Of a stretch of DNA of 64,000 bases, positions 43,795 through 55,200 are shown one piece after another. The translations under genes were made by a program, and so were the position numbers. The stretch lies in assembly GCA_945910005.1 (NCBI GenBank), contig OX246744.1, positions 39,113,200-39,177,199 on the forward strand, given 5' to 3'. This DNA is from Isoperla grammatica (Eukaryota > Arthropoda > Insecta > Plecoptera > Perlodidae). Position 1 is the first letter of the stretch. The number at the start of each line of letters is the position of its first letter. Under the pieces are notes generated by a model, which made no database searches, was not told the DNA's origin, and saw only the letters and a program-made list of their open reading frames with translations.

Positions 43795-44034
43795 ATGTAT
43801 TTGTGGGTTCAGTCTGTGTCGAGATTTCGATTTGTGCGGTCGGATGTTGTGAGTGCTATTGCTGAGTGTTTAAACATGAATTCAGTCCAACACATTTTTA
43901 GTTTAATTGAAAATCAGGTACCATTTATTGTTAAGCTAGAAATTAAAAAACTAGGACGGCCTACTCCACTGTTAGACATCCAACAAACTGATAATAGGAC
44001 AGCCCAGTTAACCTTGATCCAAACAAACAATTAA
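43795..44034 (+). CDS. Short unrecognised open frame, possible exon
   Basis: 79 codons from ATG to TAA, including DVVSAIAECLNMNSVQHIF and LLDIQQTDNRTAQLTL. An AG that follows a pyrimidine-poor stretch lies just upstream (TTGAACAG at 43782). The composition is protein-like, but nothing supports transcription and the family is unknown. Confidence 0.2.
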   Translation: MYLWVQSVSRFRFVRSDVVSAIAECLNMNSVQHIFSLIENQVPFIVKLEIKKLGRPTPLLDIQQTDNRTAQLTLIQTNN

Positions 44035-44040
44035 ATTAGC

Positions 44041-45569
44041 AATTAAATAAGCAAAAACACCGAGCAGAAGCCAGGAAACGCAAGAGCTTTCGGAAGTGAC
44101 GAAACGAAACAAATGTTACATATCGATCGATCGATACAAAATTATTTCAACCTATCGATTGCTGTCAAACGAGAATTTCCTGCTGGTCAGCCTCCTCCGC
44201 CTTCCGCTAGATGGGGTAAAGCTCGCTGATAGCGATGACATCTAGTGAAAGGCGGCGGTACTACTAATCAACCGGCATCGGTCGCTCAGCCAATACAACT
44301 ACTACCACGCTGTAGCGGCAATCTACGTACTACGTCATTGGGTTTTTAAACCCAATGCTCGCGGTAATTTCAATACAGAGAATTAAAGCGCATGGAATAT
44401 TATTTCAAATTGACATCCCATTATTAATTGTTTGCATAGCTTAGTTTTATTTAAGGTCCTACTTTGTAAATCAGTTTTTATAACTGAATAGGATAGACAT
44501 TAAATAAATAAATAAATTCACTTTATGAGGTTCTTTCAGAACAATGGTTCCTACCTACTTTGACAAATAAAAACGCTTGCATATTGAAAGTAAATAATTA
44601 ATTACCTACTTATGTCAGTAAATTGCGGTATCAGTTTTCTTAAGTACCCCTCCCCCGGGCCCCCCCCCCAGGCCCTGCAAATTTGTTGATATACTCGTCA
44701 TACAACATCTTCGGTAAACCTTCCGTCACGGGTGGGTGAGCGGCAGCCAAGCAGCGGCCGTGGCTAATTCAGATATCTGCTCGTGTTGGCCGAGACCGTA
44801 AACACGTCGTAAACACGAAAGCATTTCCGAAGTGGTTGTAAGAGACCTATAGAACAGTAGGCCTACATTTTTTCATAACTGAAAAAAATTCCTTAGTTTA
44901 ACATTATTTAATATAACATTGTCTGTTTATTAGCAGATAGATGGTTTCGATGAAAGTAAATCAAACACAATGGCTTACGTCCTTAGAGCTAATACGTCGT
45001 TTCACCATGATAATAATTTATTAGGAATTTCGTTCCATTTCACTATCGTTGTTGGTGTTTGAGCGATTTTAACAAACTTTTTAGTAAATAATAGTGTAAA
45101 CTTGGAGAGGCCAAAATGGCTGAGTTAATTGGAACTCAGAACAAGATCAACATGTTGTAGTTAGGGAAAAGGTATAGAAGGACGACAGCTTACCTGTGAA
45201 AGTATATAGGTCGCTTTGAGGAACATATAGATGAGATGGCAAATAAATAAATAATACCCTACCTTAGTTTTTAGCTAAGTTTATGTTTACTACTCACGCT
45301 GAGTGATCAAAGCCAAGAATGCGGGCATGGGAAAAGAAGAAGAAGAAGTTACAACTGGGGTAATGGTTACATTATACAATTGTGTAAGTTAAGAATGTAC
45401 ATGTATTTCACTAAGTACTAAGTATAATGTAATGGAACATAATGTAATATATATATGCATATAAGACCGTTTCAATGGTCAACTTATATTTAGGAACAAT
45501 TATTGTAATAAATAAGTAAAATATAATGGTTTGTAATAAGTTACACGATGAGAGTAGACGGTTGCCAGC
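44041..45569. other. Unassigned sequence
   Basis: It contains a (CGAT)n run near 44124-44136, an imperfect inverted pair CCGCCTTCCGCTAGATG (44197) facing CATCTAGTGAAAGGCGG (44249), a G/C-rich run at 44648-44674 and, near 45293, the ACTCACGCTGAGTGATCAA word shared with 38981. No gene supported. Confidence 0.4.
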
Positions 45570-45824
45570 TCACAGAGGATAAAAGACGAGCTCGGCCTGT
45601 CGAATGACAAACAGCAGATTGAGCTGCGAGTCTAGTCCGACGTTCTCGATACGTAGAAGTCTGGCAACGCTGCGTCCCGGCTCGCGAGCGATCACGGCCG
45701 TCCCGGACACCCTGGTTACCTGGCCCTCCGGTGCTCGGCTCTGATTGGTCGACGCCAGCGTCAGGTGACAGGTCACGTCCACGTGGATGTGTTTCACGAT
45801 CGTGGTTCCGTTCGGGCCCTTCGT
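45570..45824 (-). CDS. Putative 3'-terminal coding exon of an unrecognised gene
   Basis: On the minus strand TGATTGTGTGTCCGCAG at 45825 is a good acceptor, entered in phase 0. The following 84 codons run to a TGA at 45570-45572. Third positions are strikingly rich in G and C (ACG AAG GGC CCG AAC...), unlike the AT-rich surroundings, which is strong evidence for real coding. The product reads TKGPNGTTIVKHIHVDVTCH, then a segment containing VSGTAVIAREPGRS, and ends ELVFYPL; the alternating hydrophobic pattern suggests beta strands. I cannot name the family. Upstream exons would lie beyond 45825, so the minisatellite, the gap and possibly the LINE array would be in its introns. The overlapping frame ending at 45541 is a shadow. 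Confidence 0.6.
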   Translation of the reverse strand, partial: TKGPNGTTIVKHIHVDVTCHLTLASTNQSRAPEGQVTRVSGTAVIAREPGRSVARLLRIENVGLDSQLNLLFVIRQAELVFYPL

Positions 45825-45849
45825 CTGCGGACACACAATCATTTTAGGT

Positions 45850-45922
45850 GGCTCGTTGGTCCAGTGGTTAGCATCCCTGCTTCCAATGCAGAAAGTCCCG
45901 GGTTTAAATTCCGGTTCAGGCA
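45850..45922 (+). mobile_element. tRNA-Gly(TCC)-like sequence, probably a tRNA-derived SINE head
   Basis: GGCTCGTTGGTCCAGTGGTT has an A-box-like TGGTCCAGTGG. CTGC-TTCCAAT-GCAG forms an anticodon arm with a TCC anticodon. TCCCGGGTTTAAATTCCGG is a degenerate B box and T arm. The order and spacing match tRNA-Gly(TCC), but the acceptor ends (GGCTCGT versus TCAGGCA) do not pair, so it is not a functional tRNA gene. It continues into GAAGTTTTTTAAC and unrelated sequence with AATAAA near 46022, as in a SINE body. Confidence 0.65.
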
Positions 45923-46194
45923 GAAGTTTTTTAACTTATATAAAGGATTCAGTACCATTACTTCTTGTTTTAGGAATGAGTAAACGGTGACTTTGGAGTC
46001 GTCCTAGCAACGAAGCACTCAATAAAATCGAAGTTGTTCTGAATTGGCCTTGTTGATTCTGACATTTGTCCGCGGGTGTTTGCACTGTCCAATCACTGAT
46101 TCATATGTTTCGTATTTGAAATGTAGATCTTTGATTGGTTATCGCTGAGTAAACTGTTATATAGAGTCTCAAGACTACTACGTATGTTTTGTCC

Positions 46195-46874
46195 CCACCG
46201 TGAGACACTTACCGGCAGTACAGTGCCCCCATCCCCCCCCCCCGTGAGACACTTACCGGTAGACCAGTGCCCCCATCCCCCCCCCCCGTGAGACACTTAC
46301 CGGTAGTACAGTGCACCCATCCCCCCCCCCCCGTGAGACACTTACCGGTAGTACAGTGCCCCCCCCCCCCCCGTGAGACACTTACCGGCAGTACAGTGCC
46401 CCCATCCCCCCCCCCGTGAGACACTTACCGGCAGTACAGTGCCCCCATCCCCCCCCCCGTGAGACACTTACCGGTAGTACAGTGCCCCCATCCCCCCCCC
46501 CGTGAGACACTTACCGGTAGTACAGTGCCCCCCCCCCCCCCCCGTGAGACACTTACCGGTAGTACAGTGCCCCCCCCCCCCCCCCCCCGTGAGACACTTA
46601 CCGGCAGTACAGTGCCCCCATCCCCCCCCCCCGTGAGACACTTACCGGTAGTACAGTGCCCCCATCCCCCCCCCCGTGAGACACTTACCGGTAGTACAGT
46701 GACCCCCCCCCCCCCCCGTGAGACACTTACCGGTAGTACAGTGCCCCCCCCCCCCCCCCCCGTGAGACACTTACCGGCAGTACAGTGCCCCCCCCCCCCC
46801 CCCGTGAGACACTTACCGGTAGTACAGTGCCCCCATCCCCCCCCCCCCCCGTGAGACACTTACCGGTAATACAG
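46195..46874. repeat. Poly-C minisatellite, units of about 35-45 bp, running into the gap
   Basis: Each unit is GTGAGACACTTACCGGTAGT followed by ACAGTGCCCCCATCC or ACAGTG plus a run of 8-18 C. About 17 units are visible. On the minus strand every unit contains CCGGTAAGTGTC, a consensus 5' splice site, and a long G run. Unit length varies mainly in the C run. The array stops at the N gap, so its true length is unknown. Confidence 0.95.
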
Positions 46875-47074
46875 NNNNNNNNNNNNNNNNNNNNNNNNNN
46901 NNNNNNNNNNNNNNNNNNNNNNNNNNNNNNNNNNNNNNNNNNNNNNNNNNNNNNNNNNNNNNNNNNNNNNNNNNNNNNNNNNNNNNNNNNNNNNNNNNNN
47001 NNNNNNNNNNNNNNNNNNNNNNNNNNNNNNNNNNNNNNNNNNNNNNNNNNNNNNNNNNNNNNNNNNNNNNNNNN
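46875..47074. other. Assembly gap, exactly 200 N
   Basis: The round length suggests a placeholder. The left side is the poly-C minisatellite; the right side starts inside LINE ORF2 at the base equivalent to 52831. Thus the 3' end of LINE copy 1 and probably its GATA flank are missing. Open frames drawn through the N are meaningless. Confidence 0.98.
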
Positions 47075-49869
47075 AATGTGGTCGTTGTGGCAGGGCAGAC
47101 CGTATCCCATGCTTCCAGTACTGACCTGTAGAATGGTTGTAACCTGTGTAACCAGTCACTCCGAATTGGCTCTAGTACAAGTGAGTGGAAATCGTCAGCG
47201 TACCTATGGAGATTCAGTTCGTGAAGCACATATGGATGAGTTCTTTCGGCGTCGGGTGAAAGAATACTGTCTAGAAAACGTAGTCGAAAAGTCATGACTT
47301 TGCACTGGATGTTCGTGAGCCCGATACCTCCTACGCCAGGCTCAGCAAAGACGTGAGCGCGGTTGAGCCAGTGTCTGCCCCCCCACACGAACTTAATTAA
47401 TTTAGTATGAATTGTATCAATAAACGTTTTGGGGGGTTGGAGAACAGATAGCGCGTGAACAAGTTTGGATCCTAATAGTTGGTTGGCGATAATTCTCCTT
47501 CCTCGTATTGTCGTGTGATTCCATTTAGAGTATCGGTCTATTCCGCGATTTATTGTTTCTGTCAGCGTCGTCCAGTTTTTGGTTTCCCATTGTGTAGAAT
47601 TTCCAAAGTAAACACCGAGAACTTTGAGCCCATCACTATTCCACTGGAAACCTAGAGGGTTGTCAGTTCGTCCCTGCCAGGACCCCGAAAAGAGACCGTT
47701 AGATTTAGCCGAGTTGAGCGTTGCACCAGAAGCGCACGCGTACGTTACGAACGCCGTGTGTAGTTCAGCGAAACCTCCATTATCAGTTAGAAAAATATAT
47801 GCATCGTCGGCATAAGCTGAGGTGACAATGGGTATCCTCGACCCAGGTATTTTAAGCCCGTAAGGTGCAAGAGTTTTACGGCAAAGAACTAGGAATGGTT
47901 CAATAGATAATGAGTACAAACATCCGGATATAGGATCTCCTTGTCGTATTCCACGACGAAGAGGGATAGGTGGAGTAAGAGAAGAGTTTACTCGTATAGA
48001 GCATCTTGCGTTCGCGTACAGCATTCGTATGTAGGACATAAACCGACAACCGAAGCCAAACGACGACATGATTTTGAATAAGTAGTCATGTTCGACTCTA
48101 TCGAACGCACTCGTTTGATCAAGTGATAGTATAGCTAGTGGCAGATTGTTTCTGTTACAGTGGTCCAGTGTATCACGAGTAAGGTGGAGGTTGGAAAACA
48201 GTGACCTGCCTTGCACGCAGAACATCTGGTCAGAGTGTACTACGTCACCCATTACTAAGTTGAGTTTGTTAGTTAAAGCTTTAGAAATTATTTTATAGTC
48301 GGTGTTTAAAAGTGAGATCGGTCTCCAATTTTGTATCTGCACACGATCACCTTTCTTGGGAATAAGCACAAGCACTGACATTTGCATAGATCGTGGTAGA
48401 GTCGAACGTTCGACTGCAGTTTCGAACATCTTGTAATACAGTTTGCGAATAACGTTCCAGAAATGTAAGTAAAATTCTACGGTCAAACCGTCTGACCCAC
48501 ACGATTTTCCTTTTGTTAATTGTTCGAGAGCCACCCGCAACTCTGCAACTGTAGGCATGGCGTCAAGCTTGTTCCTAGCAGCGTCGGAGATTTTCGGGAG
48601 GTCGGCAAAAAGATGAGGGACGTTCAAATTGTTGTTTCCAGGGTTAGAATATAGCTGCTGGAAATGACTTCGCACATGTGTACGAATAGCAGCAGCGTCT
48701 TTCGAAACGGTACCCCCAATTTCAAGACAAGAAAGTTGAGTAGGTGAGTGGTGCACCATTCCGTACTGATAGAAAAAGGGTGTAGCAGTATTACCGTATT
48801 GGAGCATGTTGGCAGACTCTACAGCGGCAGTGGCGTGGGCTTCCGAGTAGTGGATTCTTCGTACTTGAGCGGCACAAGCATTGAGCTCAATACATTCTTG
48901 CTCGGACAAGTTTGATTTAGATTTAAGATTGTAAAGATTACGCTCAAGATCTTTGAGCGTGCTTGTTTTCTCGTGAAAACGGTGGGCTGTGTATCGTTGG
49001 GTGGCTAATCTTATTTCGTTTTTTAGTCCTTCCCAACACACGAAGGGATCGGTTTCATTACACTTGTCAGAGAAGGTTGTAATCAGCGCGCACACTACTG
49101 AGGTGTAGTAGGTGTCCTGTAAGAGCATATTGTTGAACTTCCAATAGGGAGATTTATGAGAGACGGTGAGAGGGAGTTCAAGAGAAAACACTACACAACA
49201 GTGGTCCGAAAATGACGGTATTATTTTAGGCAGCACCGCGAATCCAATGTTGGAAGCCTGGATGTAAAACCTGTCCAGACGAGCTCTTGGGCGTCGGACG
49301 TGAGTGCCTACATACGTGTATGCAAGCTCTCGAGGGTTCGAAGTCCGCCACACGTCTTGAAAATTCTCTTTGGACAGGATGGTAGCCAGGCGCTGCGCTA
49401 GACTTCGACGATTTTCCACACAGCCGGAACGATCAAGTGGGTCAATGGTAAGGTTCCAATCTCCCCCCAATATAACCACATGGTTATGAAGAACACTGGA
49501 GAGATACCTGTCGAGTGAAAGCAGCACCGGTACAGCGATGTTGTTGTCATGGGGTAGATAAACATTAACCAGGTGGCATTGTCGTCCGTCCAATTGAACC
49601 TGAGCACATTGCGCATAGCCGGGAACAAGAATGTTTGTAGAGTCGAACGGCGTTTTTGACGCTATCAAAGTGCCACTGCTGTTCTGGACATCCGAGTTTA
49701 TTGCAAAGTTGTAGGTTTTGTTTAAAAATTCGTAAGTAGGGGAAGAAGAAAGGTTTGTTTCTTGAATAAAAAATACGTCAGATCGTAGTCTACGGAGGAA
49801 ATTTGTAAGAGCGATTTGTTTCATGTCACTTTTCATACCACGTATGTTTAAGGACATAAAATTGACCAT
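47075..49869 (-). CDS. LINE ORF2 (endonuclease-reverse transcriptase), copy 1, C-terminus missing
   Basis: About 931 codons remain before the gap. The APE endonuclease (residues 1-225, with QET at 36, GDWN at 136, SDHC at 221) and the reverse transcriptase (NWRPISLLN, SLDQTSAFDRV, RQGDPIS, YADD) are intact. It differs from copies 2 and 3 at a number of residues, for example GKSCGSDG where they have GKSCGLDG. Serine there is nearer the usual GKSPGPDG motif in size, so neither is clearly broken. The C-terminal zinc finger is in the missing part. Confidence 0.95.
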
Positions 49870-49881
49870 TTTGAAACGAGA

Positions 49882-51342
49882 TTAAGAATTTGTTTGGGGT
49901 ATAAACCCTGATTCAGCGGCCATGGATTTCAATATCCGCGCAATCCGTTTTTTTAAATTTAAGTCTTGTGTGTTTTGAGCAGTCTTTTCCAGTTCCACGT
50001 AGAACGATTCTACATTGTCAGAGTAGGATTTAACAATTGGTAAAATTTTCTTAAAATGCCTTGCATTTTTAAGAAAAGCCTTAATGTTCTCCGCCGTTAT
50101 AGATCCTTCTTTGGTTCTCGAATCAGTCGACTGCATAAACTCTTCCGATAGAAAAGAGTCGTTTGATGCTAACGACTCGCAGTCGGACTGAGCATCATCG
50201 TCAAGCCGCGATCGTTTGTTTGAAGGTTGATGTAGAACAATAGGCGAGGAGAAAGACGGTTGATGAGCGACAGTAGGTGAAGACAGAGACAGTTCCTTAA
50301 CCTCCGGTATGGGAGGAGGTGAACGTTTGTTTAAAGGTTGGTTCACAAAAACAGGTGAAGAGATAGTGGGTTCCTGTTCTTCAACCTCCGGGAGGGCAAG
50401 AGGCGTACATTTATTCAATGGTTTGTTTACGATAATAGGAGAGGAGATAGACGGTTCTTCGACCTCCTTAACGGAAGGAGGAGGAGGCGGTGGAAGGGTT
50501 GTTGTGTGGTATTGAGCTAGTCGTTGCAGTGACGATTTGGCCTTGACCTCTAGAATTGAAGAAGAGGTATTCAGTTGGTCCGTCTTACCACCGTCACTAC
50601 CGGCCGGCGCGGCAGGAAGAATAGGGACGCAGGGTCGGAGAGATAGTGATTCACGCGGTGCGCCACTCACAGTTTGAGCGAAGGTGGGCTTTCCAGGTGG
50701 CAAGGGGGGATAGTTTAAAGTAGACGGTAAGTTGGATGTCGACGGAACGACACGAGGGTTCTGCATTTGAAGGTTGGGTTGTTTAGGAGTCGATTGCTTG
50801 CAGTTCCTGGAGACGTGTCCCTTCTCGTTACACGTAAGACACGTCACGTCCTCCATAGTAATGAAAACAATTACCTTGACGTTGTCCTTCTCGAAGTGTA
50901 GAGCATCGGGCACTTTGGATATATCTCTAAAGACAACATACGCCAGTTTTCGGAACGATTTGATATGAGAACAACCAGTGAGCTTTGATCCTGTTGACAG
51001 GTCGCGTATTTGGCCGGTAATATTACCGTACTGTGAAAGTTTTTCAGTCAGCATATCATTGGTTATGAAGGGGAAAACATTAGAAAGGACGATTTTGGTA
51101 GCAGACGAAAAATATTTTCGAATAGGAACGTAGTTGCCCTTGACAGTAATGAAATTGTCCTGAATAAGCGTGTCAATAGCTGCTTCAGTCTTCAGGAATA
51201 TACAAACACGTCCGCCAGACACACGTGACGCGTGCGTGATTTGGTCACCGGAAACAAGTTCGAGAGCGCCTTGTAGGTAGTCATCGATGGAAGTATCGGG
51301 AAGATTATCAATAATAACTGCCAATTTCGGTGAAACTGACAT
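49882..51342 (-). CDS. LINE ORF1 (RNA-binding, CCHC zinc knuckle), copy 1
   Basis: 486 residues, as in copies 2 and 3, with a few substitutions in the second half (for example VEEPS for VEAPS, ENIKAF preceded by Ala instead of Ser). Residues 7-160 look like two RRM-type folds. The knuckle is C168-x2-C171-x4-H176-x4-C181. Residues 200-390 are Pro/Ser-rich, with three or four loose repeats of a PI(I/V)-(N/H)(K/Q)P motif. A basic NKRSR and an acidic, helical C-terminus follow. ORF2 starts 12 bases after its stop. Confidence 0.9.
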   Translation of the reverse strand: MSVSPKLAVIIDNLPDTSIDDYLQGALELVSGDQITHASRVSGGRVCIFLKTEAAIDTLIQDNFITVKGNYVPIRKYFSSATKIVLSNVFPFITNDMLTEKLSQYGNITGQIRDLSTGSKLTGCSHIKSFRKLAYVVFRDISKVPDALHFEKDNVKVIVFITMEDVTCLTCNEKGHVSRNCKQSTPKQPNLQMQNPRVVPSTSNLPSTLNYPPLPPGKPTFAQTVSGAPRESLSLRPCVPILPAAPAGSDGGKTDQLNTSSSILEVKAKSSLQRLAQYHTTTLPPPPPPSVKEVEEPSISSPIIVNKPLNKCTPLALPEVEEQEPTISSPVFVNQPLNKRSPPPIPEVKELSLSSPTVAHQPSFSSPIVLHQPSNKRSRLDDDAQSDCESLASNDSFLSEEFMQSTDSRTKEGSITAENIKAFLKNARHFKKILPIVKSYSDNVESFYVELEKTAQNTQDLNLKKRIARILKSMAAESGFIPQTNS

Positions 51343-51920
51343 GATTCAATTCTTAGTTGGTCACCGCTTACTGGATCATTAAAAGAATTCCTGAAGTGCG
51401 TTGGAAACAAAGAACTTATAGGAATGGTTGTGAGAGAATGGTTGCTCTTTGAAAGCAAAGAACTTAGATCGATTGTTTTAGGACCCGTCGAGAAGGCTGT
51501 GGTTGTAGGTTTTTGTTTTCAATAGCATCAGAACTGAATCCAAAATGTATTTATGTAATTATTTAACTGAAATAATAATTATTCAGTCATTTCACTTACG
51601 AAAGACGATAATGTATATTAGTAGCTTGCCTGAGTGTGGTCGAATAGGATGGGCCTATGTGTTCAGAGCGTGATATTTCATCCCCTCGAGTGAAGTCAGT
51701 CAATGGCGAGCACACGCATGATGCACATATCACCATAAAACACACAAAAAGATTGATAACTTCGAAAAACAGTTGTTTTTAACCACTTACGATACACACA
51801 GAGATATATCTTCACTAGTTCTATCGTATAGACAAGTTTAGGAATTATCGCACGACTTTTACTCGCAAATAATTAACAATTCGCAGGAGCCGATGTGAAA
51901 CACGTCCGTCCACTTCGAGA

Positions 51921-51922
51921 TC

Positions 51923-52004
<82 letters not shown>

Positions 52005-52018
52005 AAGATCGATAGATG

Positions 52019-52050
<32 letters not shown>

Positions 52051-52076
52051 TATAGATAGATAGATAGATGGATAGA
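51921..52076. repeat. (GATA)n spacer between LINE copies 1 and 2
   Basis: About 156 bp of GATA with landmarks GAAAGATCGATAGATGG and GATATATAG. The same landmarks occur at the same positions 5755 bp later. The Leu-Ser-Ile-Tyr open frame on the minus strand is only the repeat translated. Confidence 0.97.
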
Positions 52077-52201
52077 TTTGATTTGATTTATTCGAACTGT
52101 CAAAATATATTACATCAGTGTTACAAACTTAAACAGAGAAATTTACATCAGGTATAGATAAAAGTACAAAATGATGATAATCACATTTGCAAGACAATAT
52201 T

Positions 52202-55200
52202 CTACAAAATACCTCCGAACCTCCAAGTGCGGTTATAAATGTGTACAGTGTCTGTACGTACGGCCTTTAAATATTCCAGGTTTAATCTGTAGGAAAGTCG
52301 ATTTTTAATAATACACAACGGATCACCGCCTGGTTCTTCAAAGTTCTTCTGCATGAACCGAAATACAGTAGATTTTCCGAGGTTCAATAGGAAGTTTGCC
52401 AACTGCCACTGCACGACGGCGGCAGGCTCAAAATCCAGTCCTCGCAGAAGGTCGAGCGTCGAAAGATGTCTTGAGCCAATAAGGCGTGTAATTATGTCTC
52501 GAACAAAGGTCCATAAAGGAGTTACTTTAGAACATTCAAACAGAACGTGGAGAGTGGTGCCGGGAGAAGTGCACCACAAGCACTGTGGAGAGTCACGGAT
52601 CCCCCATCGGTGTAGTCGGGCAGGCGATGCCACTGCGTCATGCAGCAGTCGCCAGCAGAGGTCGGCGTCGAAGCTGGTCGTCGGGAAAAGGTAGACATGG
52701 TTCCAATGCACGTCCTCTTGTGCCAGTTCAGATCGTCCAGATAGAGTCGAAAGAGGTAGTTCACGTTGTCTGCACGTTTGGTAGAGTCTGCGTCTATTGT
52801 CTACGTCCAACACACGTAGAGCGGCGTTTAATGTGGTCGTTGTGGCAGGGCAGACCGTATCCCATGCTTCCAGTACTGACCTGTAGAATGGTTGTAACCT
52901 GTGTAACCAGTCACTCCGAATTGGCTCGAGTACAAGTGAGTGAAAATCGTCAGCGTACCTATGGAGATTCAGTTCGTGAAGCACATATGGATGACTTCTT
53001 TCGGCGTCGGGTGAAAGAATACTGGCTAGAAAACGTAGTCGGAAAGTCATGACTTTGCACTGGATGTTCGTCAGCCCGATACCTCCTACGCCAGGCTCGG
53101 CAAAGACGTGAGCGCGGTTGAGCCAGTGTCTGCCCCCCCACACGAACTTGATTAATTTAGTATGAATTGTATCAATAAACCCTTTTGGGGGTTGGAGAAC
53201 AGATAGCGCGTGAACAAGTTTGGATCCTAATAGTTGGTTGGCGATAATTCTCGTTCCTCGTATTGTCGTGTGATTCCATTTAGAGTATCGGTCTATTCCG
53301 CGATTTATTGTTTCTGTCAGCGTCGTCCAGTTTTTGGTTTCCCATTGTGTAGAATTTCCAAGGTAAACACCGAGAACTTTGAGCCCATCACTATTCCACT
53401 GGAAACCTAGAGGGTTGTCAGTTCGTCCCTGCCAGGACCCAGAAAAGAGACCGCTAGATTTAGCCGAGTTGAGCTTTGCGCCAGAAGCGCACGCGTACGT
53501 TACGAACGCCGTGTGAAGTTCAGCGAAACCGCTATTATCAGTTAGAAAAATATATGCATCGTCGGCATAAGCTGAGGTGACAATGGGTATCCTCGACCCA
53601 GGTATTTTAAGCCCGTACGGTGCAAGAGTTTTACGGCAAAGAACTAGGAATGGTTCAATAGATAAGGAGTACAAACATCCGGATATAGGATCTCCTTGTC
53701 GTATTCCACGACGAAGAGGGATAGGTGAAGTAAGAGAAGAGTTCACTCGTATAGAGCATCTTGCGTTCGCGTACAGCATTCGTATGTAGGACATAAACCG
53801 ACAACCGAAGCCAAACGATGTCATGATTTTGAATAGATAATCATGTTCGACTCTATCGAACGCACTAGTTTGATCAAGTGATAGTATAGCTAGTGGCAGA
53901 TTGTTTCTGTTGCAGTGGTCCAGTGTATCACGAGTAAGGTGGAGGTTGGAAAACAGTGACCTGCCTTGCACGCAGAACGTCTGGTCAGAGTGAACAACGT
54001 CACCCATTACTAAGTTGAGTTTGTTAGTTAAAGCTTTAGAAATTATTTTATAGTCGGTGTTTAAAAGTGAGATGGGTCTCCAATTTTGTATCTGTACACG
54101 ATCACCTTTCTTGGGAATAAGCACAAGCACTGACATTTGCATAGATCGAGGTAGAGTCGAACGTTCGACTGCAGTTTCGAACACCTTGTAATACAGTTTG
54201 CGAATAACGTTCCAGAAATGTAAGTAAAATTCTACGGTCAAACCGTCTAACCCACACGATTTTCCTTTTGTTAATTGTTCGAGAGCCACCCGCAACTCTG
54301 CAACTGTAGGCATGGCGTCAAGCTTGTTCCTAGCAGCGTCGGAGATTTTCGGGAGGTCGGCCAAAAGATGAGGGACGTTCAAATTGTTGTTTCCAGGGTT
54401 AGAATATAGCTGCTGGAAATGATTTCGCACATGTGTACGAATAGCAGCAGCGTCTTTCGAGACGGTACCCCCAATTTCAAGACAAGAAAGTTGAGTTGGT
54501 GAGTGGTGCACCATTCCGTACTGATAGAAAAAGGGTGTAGCAGTATTACCGTATTGGAGCATGTTGGCAGACTCTACAGCGGCAGTGGCGTGGGCTTCCG
54601 AGTAGTGGATTCTTCGTACTTGAGCGGCACAAGCATTGAGCTCAATACATTCTTGCTCGGACAAGTTTGATTTAGATTTAAGATTGTAAAGATTACGCTC
54701 AAGATCTTTGAGCGTGCTTGTTTTCTCGTGAAAACGGTGGGCTGTGTATCGTTGGGTGGCTAATCTTATTTCGTTTTTTAGCCCTTCCCAACACACGAAG
54801 GGATCGGTTTCATTACACTTGTCAGAGAAGGTTGTAATCAGCGCGCACACTACTGAGGTGTAGTAGGTGTCCTGTAAGAGCATATTGTTGAACTTCCAAT
54901 AGGGAGATTTATGAGAGACGGTGAGAGGGAGTTCAAGAGAAAACACTACACAACAGTGGTCCGAAAATGACGGTATTATTTTAGGCAGCACCGCGAATCC
55001 AATGTTGGAAGCCTGGATGTAAAACCTGTCCAGACGAGCTCTTGGGCGTCGGACGTGAGTGCCTACATACGTGTATGCAAGCTCTCGAGGGTTCGAAGTC
55101 CGCCACACGTCTTGTAAATTCTCTTTGGACAGGATGGTAGCCAGGCGCTGCGCTAGACTTCGTCGATTTTCCACACAGCCGGAACGATCAAGTGGGTCAA

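Larger units (their letters stand above)
47075..51920 (-). mobile_element. Tx1-like non-LTR retrotransposon, copy 1 (3' end lost in gap)
   Basis: Same element as copies 2 and 3, with scattered base differences in ORF2 and the 3' half of ORF1. The 5' UTR (about 51343-51920) and the first part of ORF1 look identical to copy 2. The 5' end abuts (GATA)n at 51921. The last roughly 755 bp of the element (about 631 bp of ORF2 and the 3' UTR) are replaced by the gap. Confidence 0.95.

Noticed and set aside
45850..45922. Functional tRNA-Gly gene
   Set aside because: The acceptor stem does not pair and the B box is altered (GGGTTTAAATTCC), so a SINE head or pseudogene is more likely.
46459..47297. Open frames spanning the poly-C minisatellite and the N gap
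   Set aside because: The N stretch is translated as unknown residues; the repeat part is low complexity. Only the LINE portion from 47075 is real coding sequence.
52353..53052. Plus-strand frames of 113 and 155 residues (also at 58108-58807)
   Set aside because: Antisense shadows of LINE ORF2, repeated identically with it.
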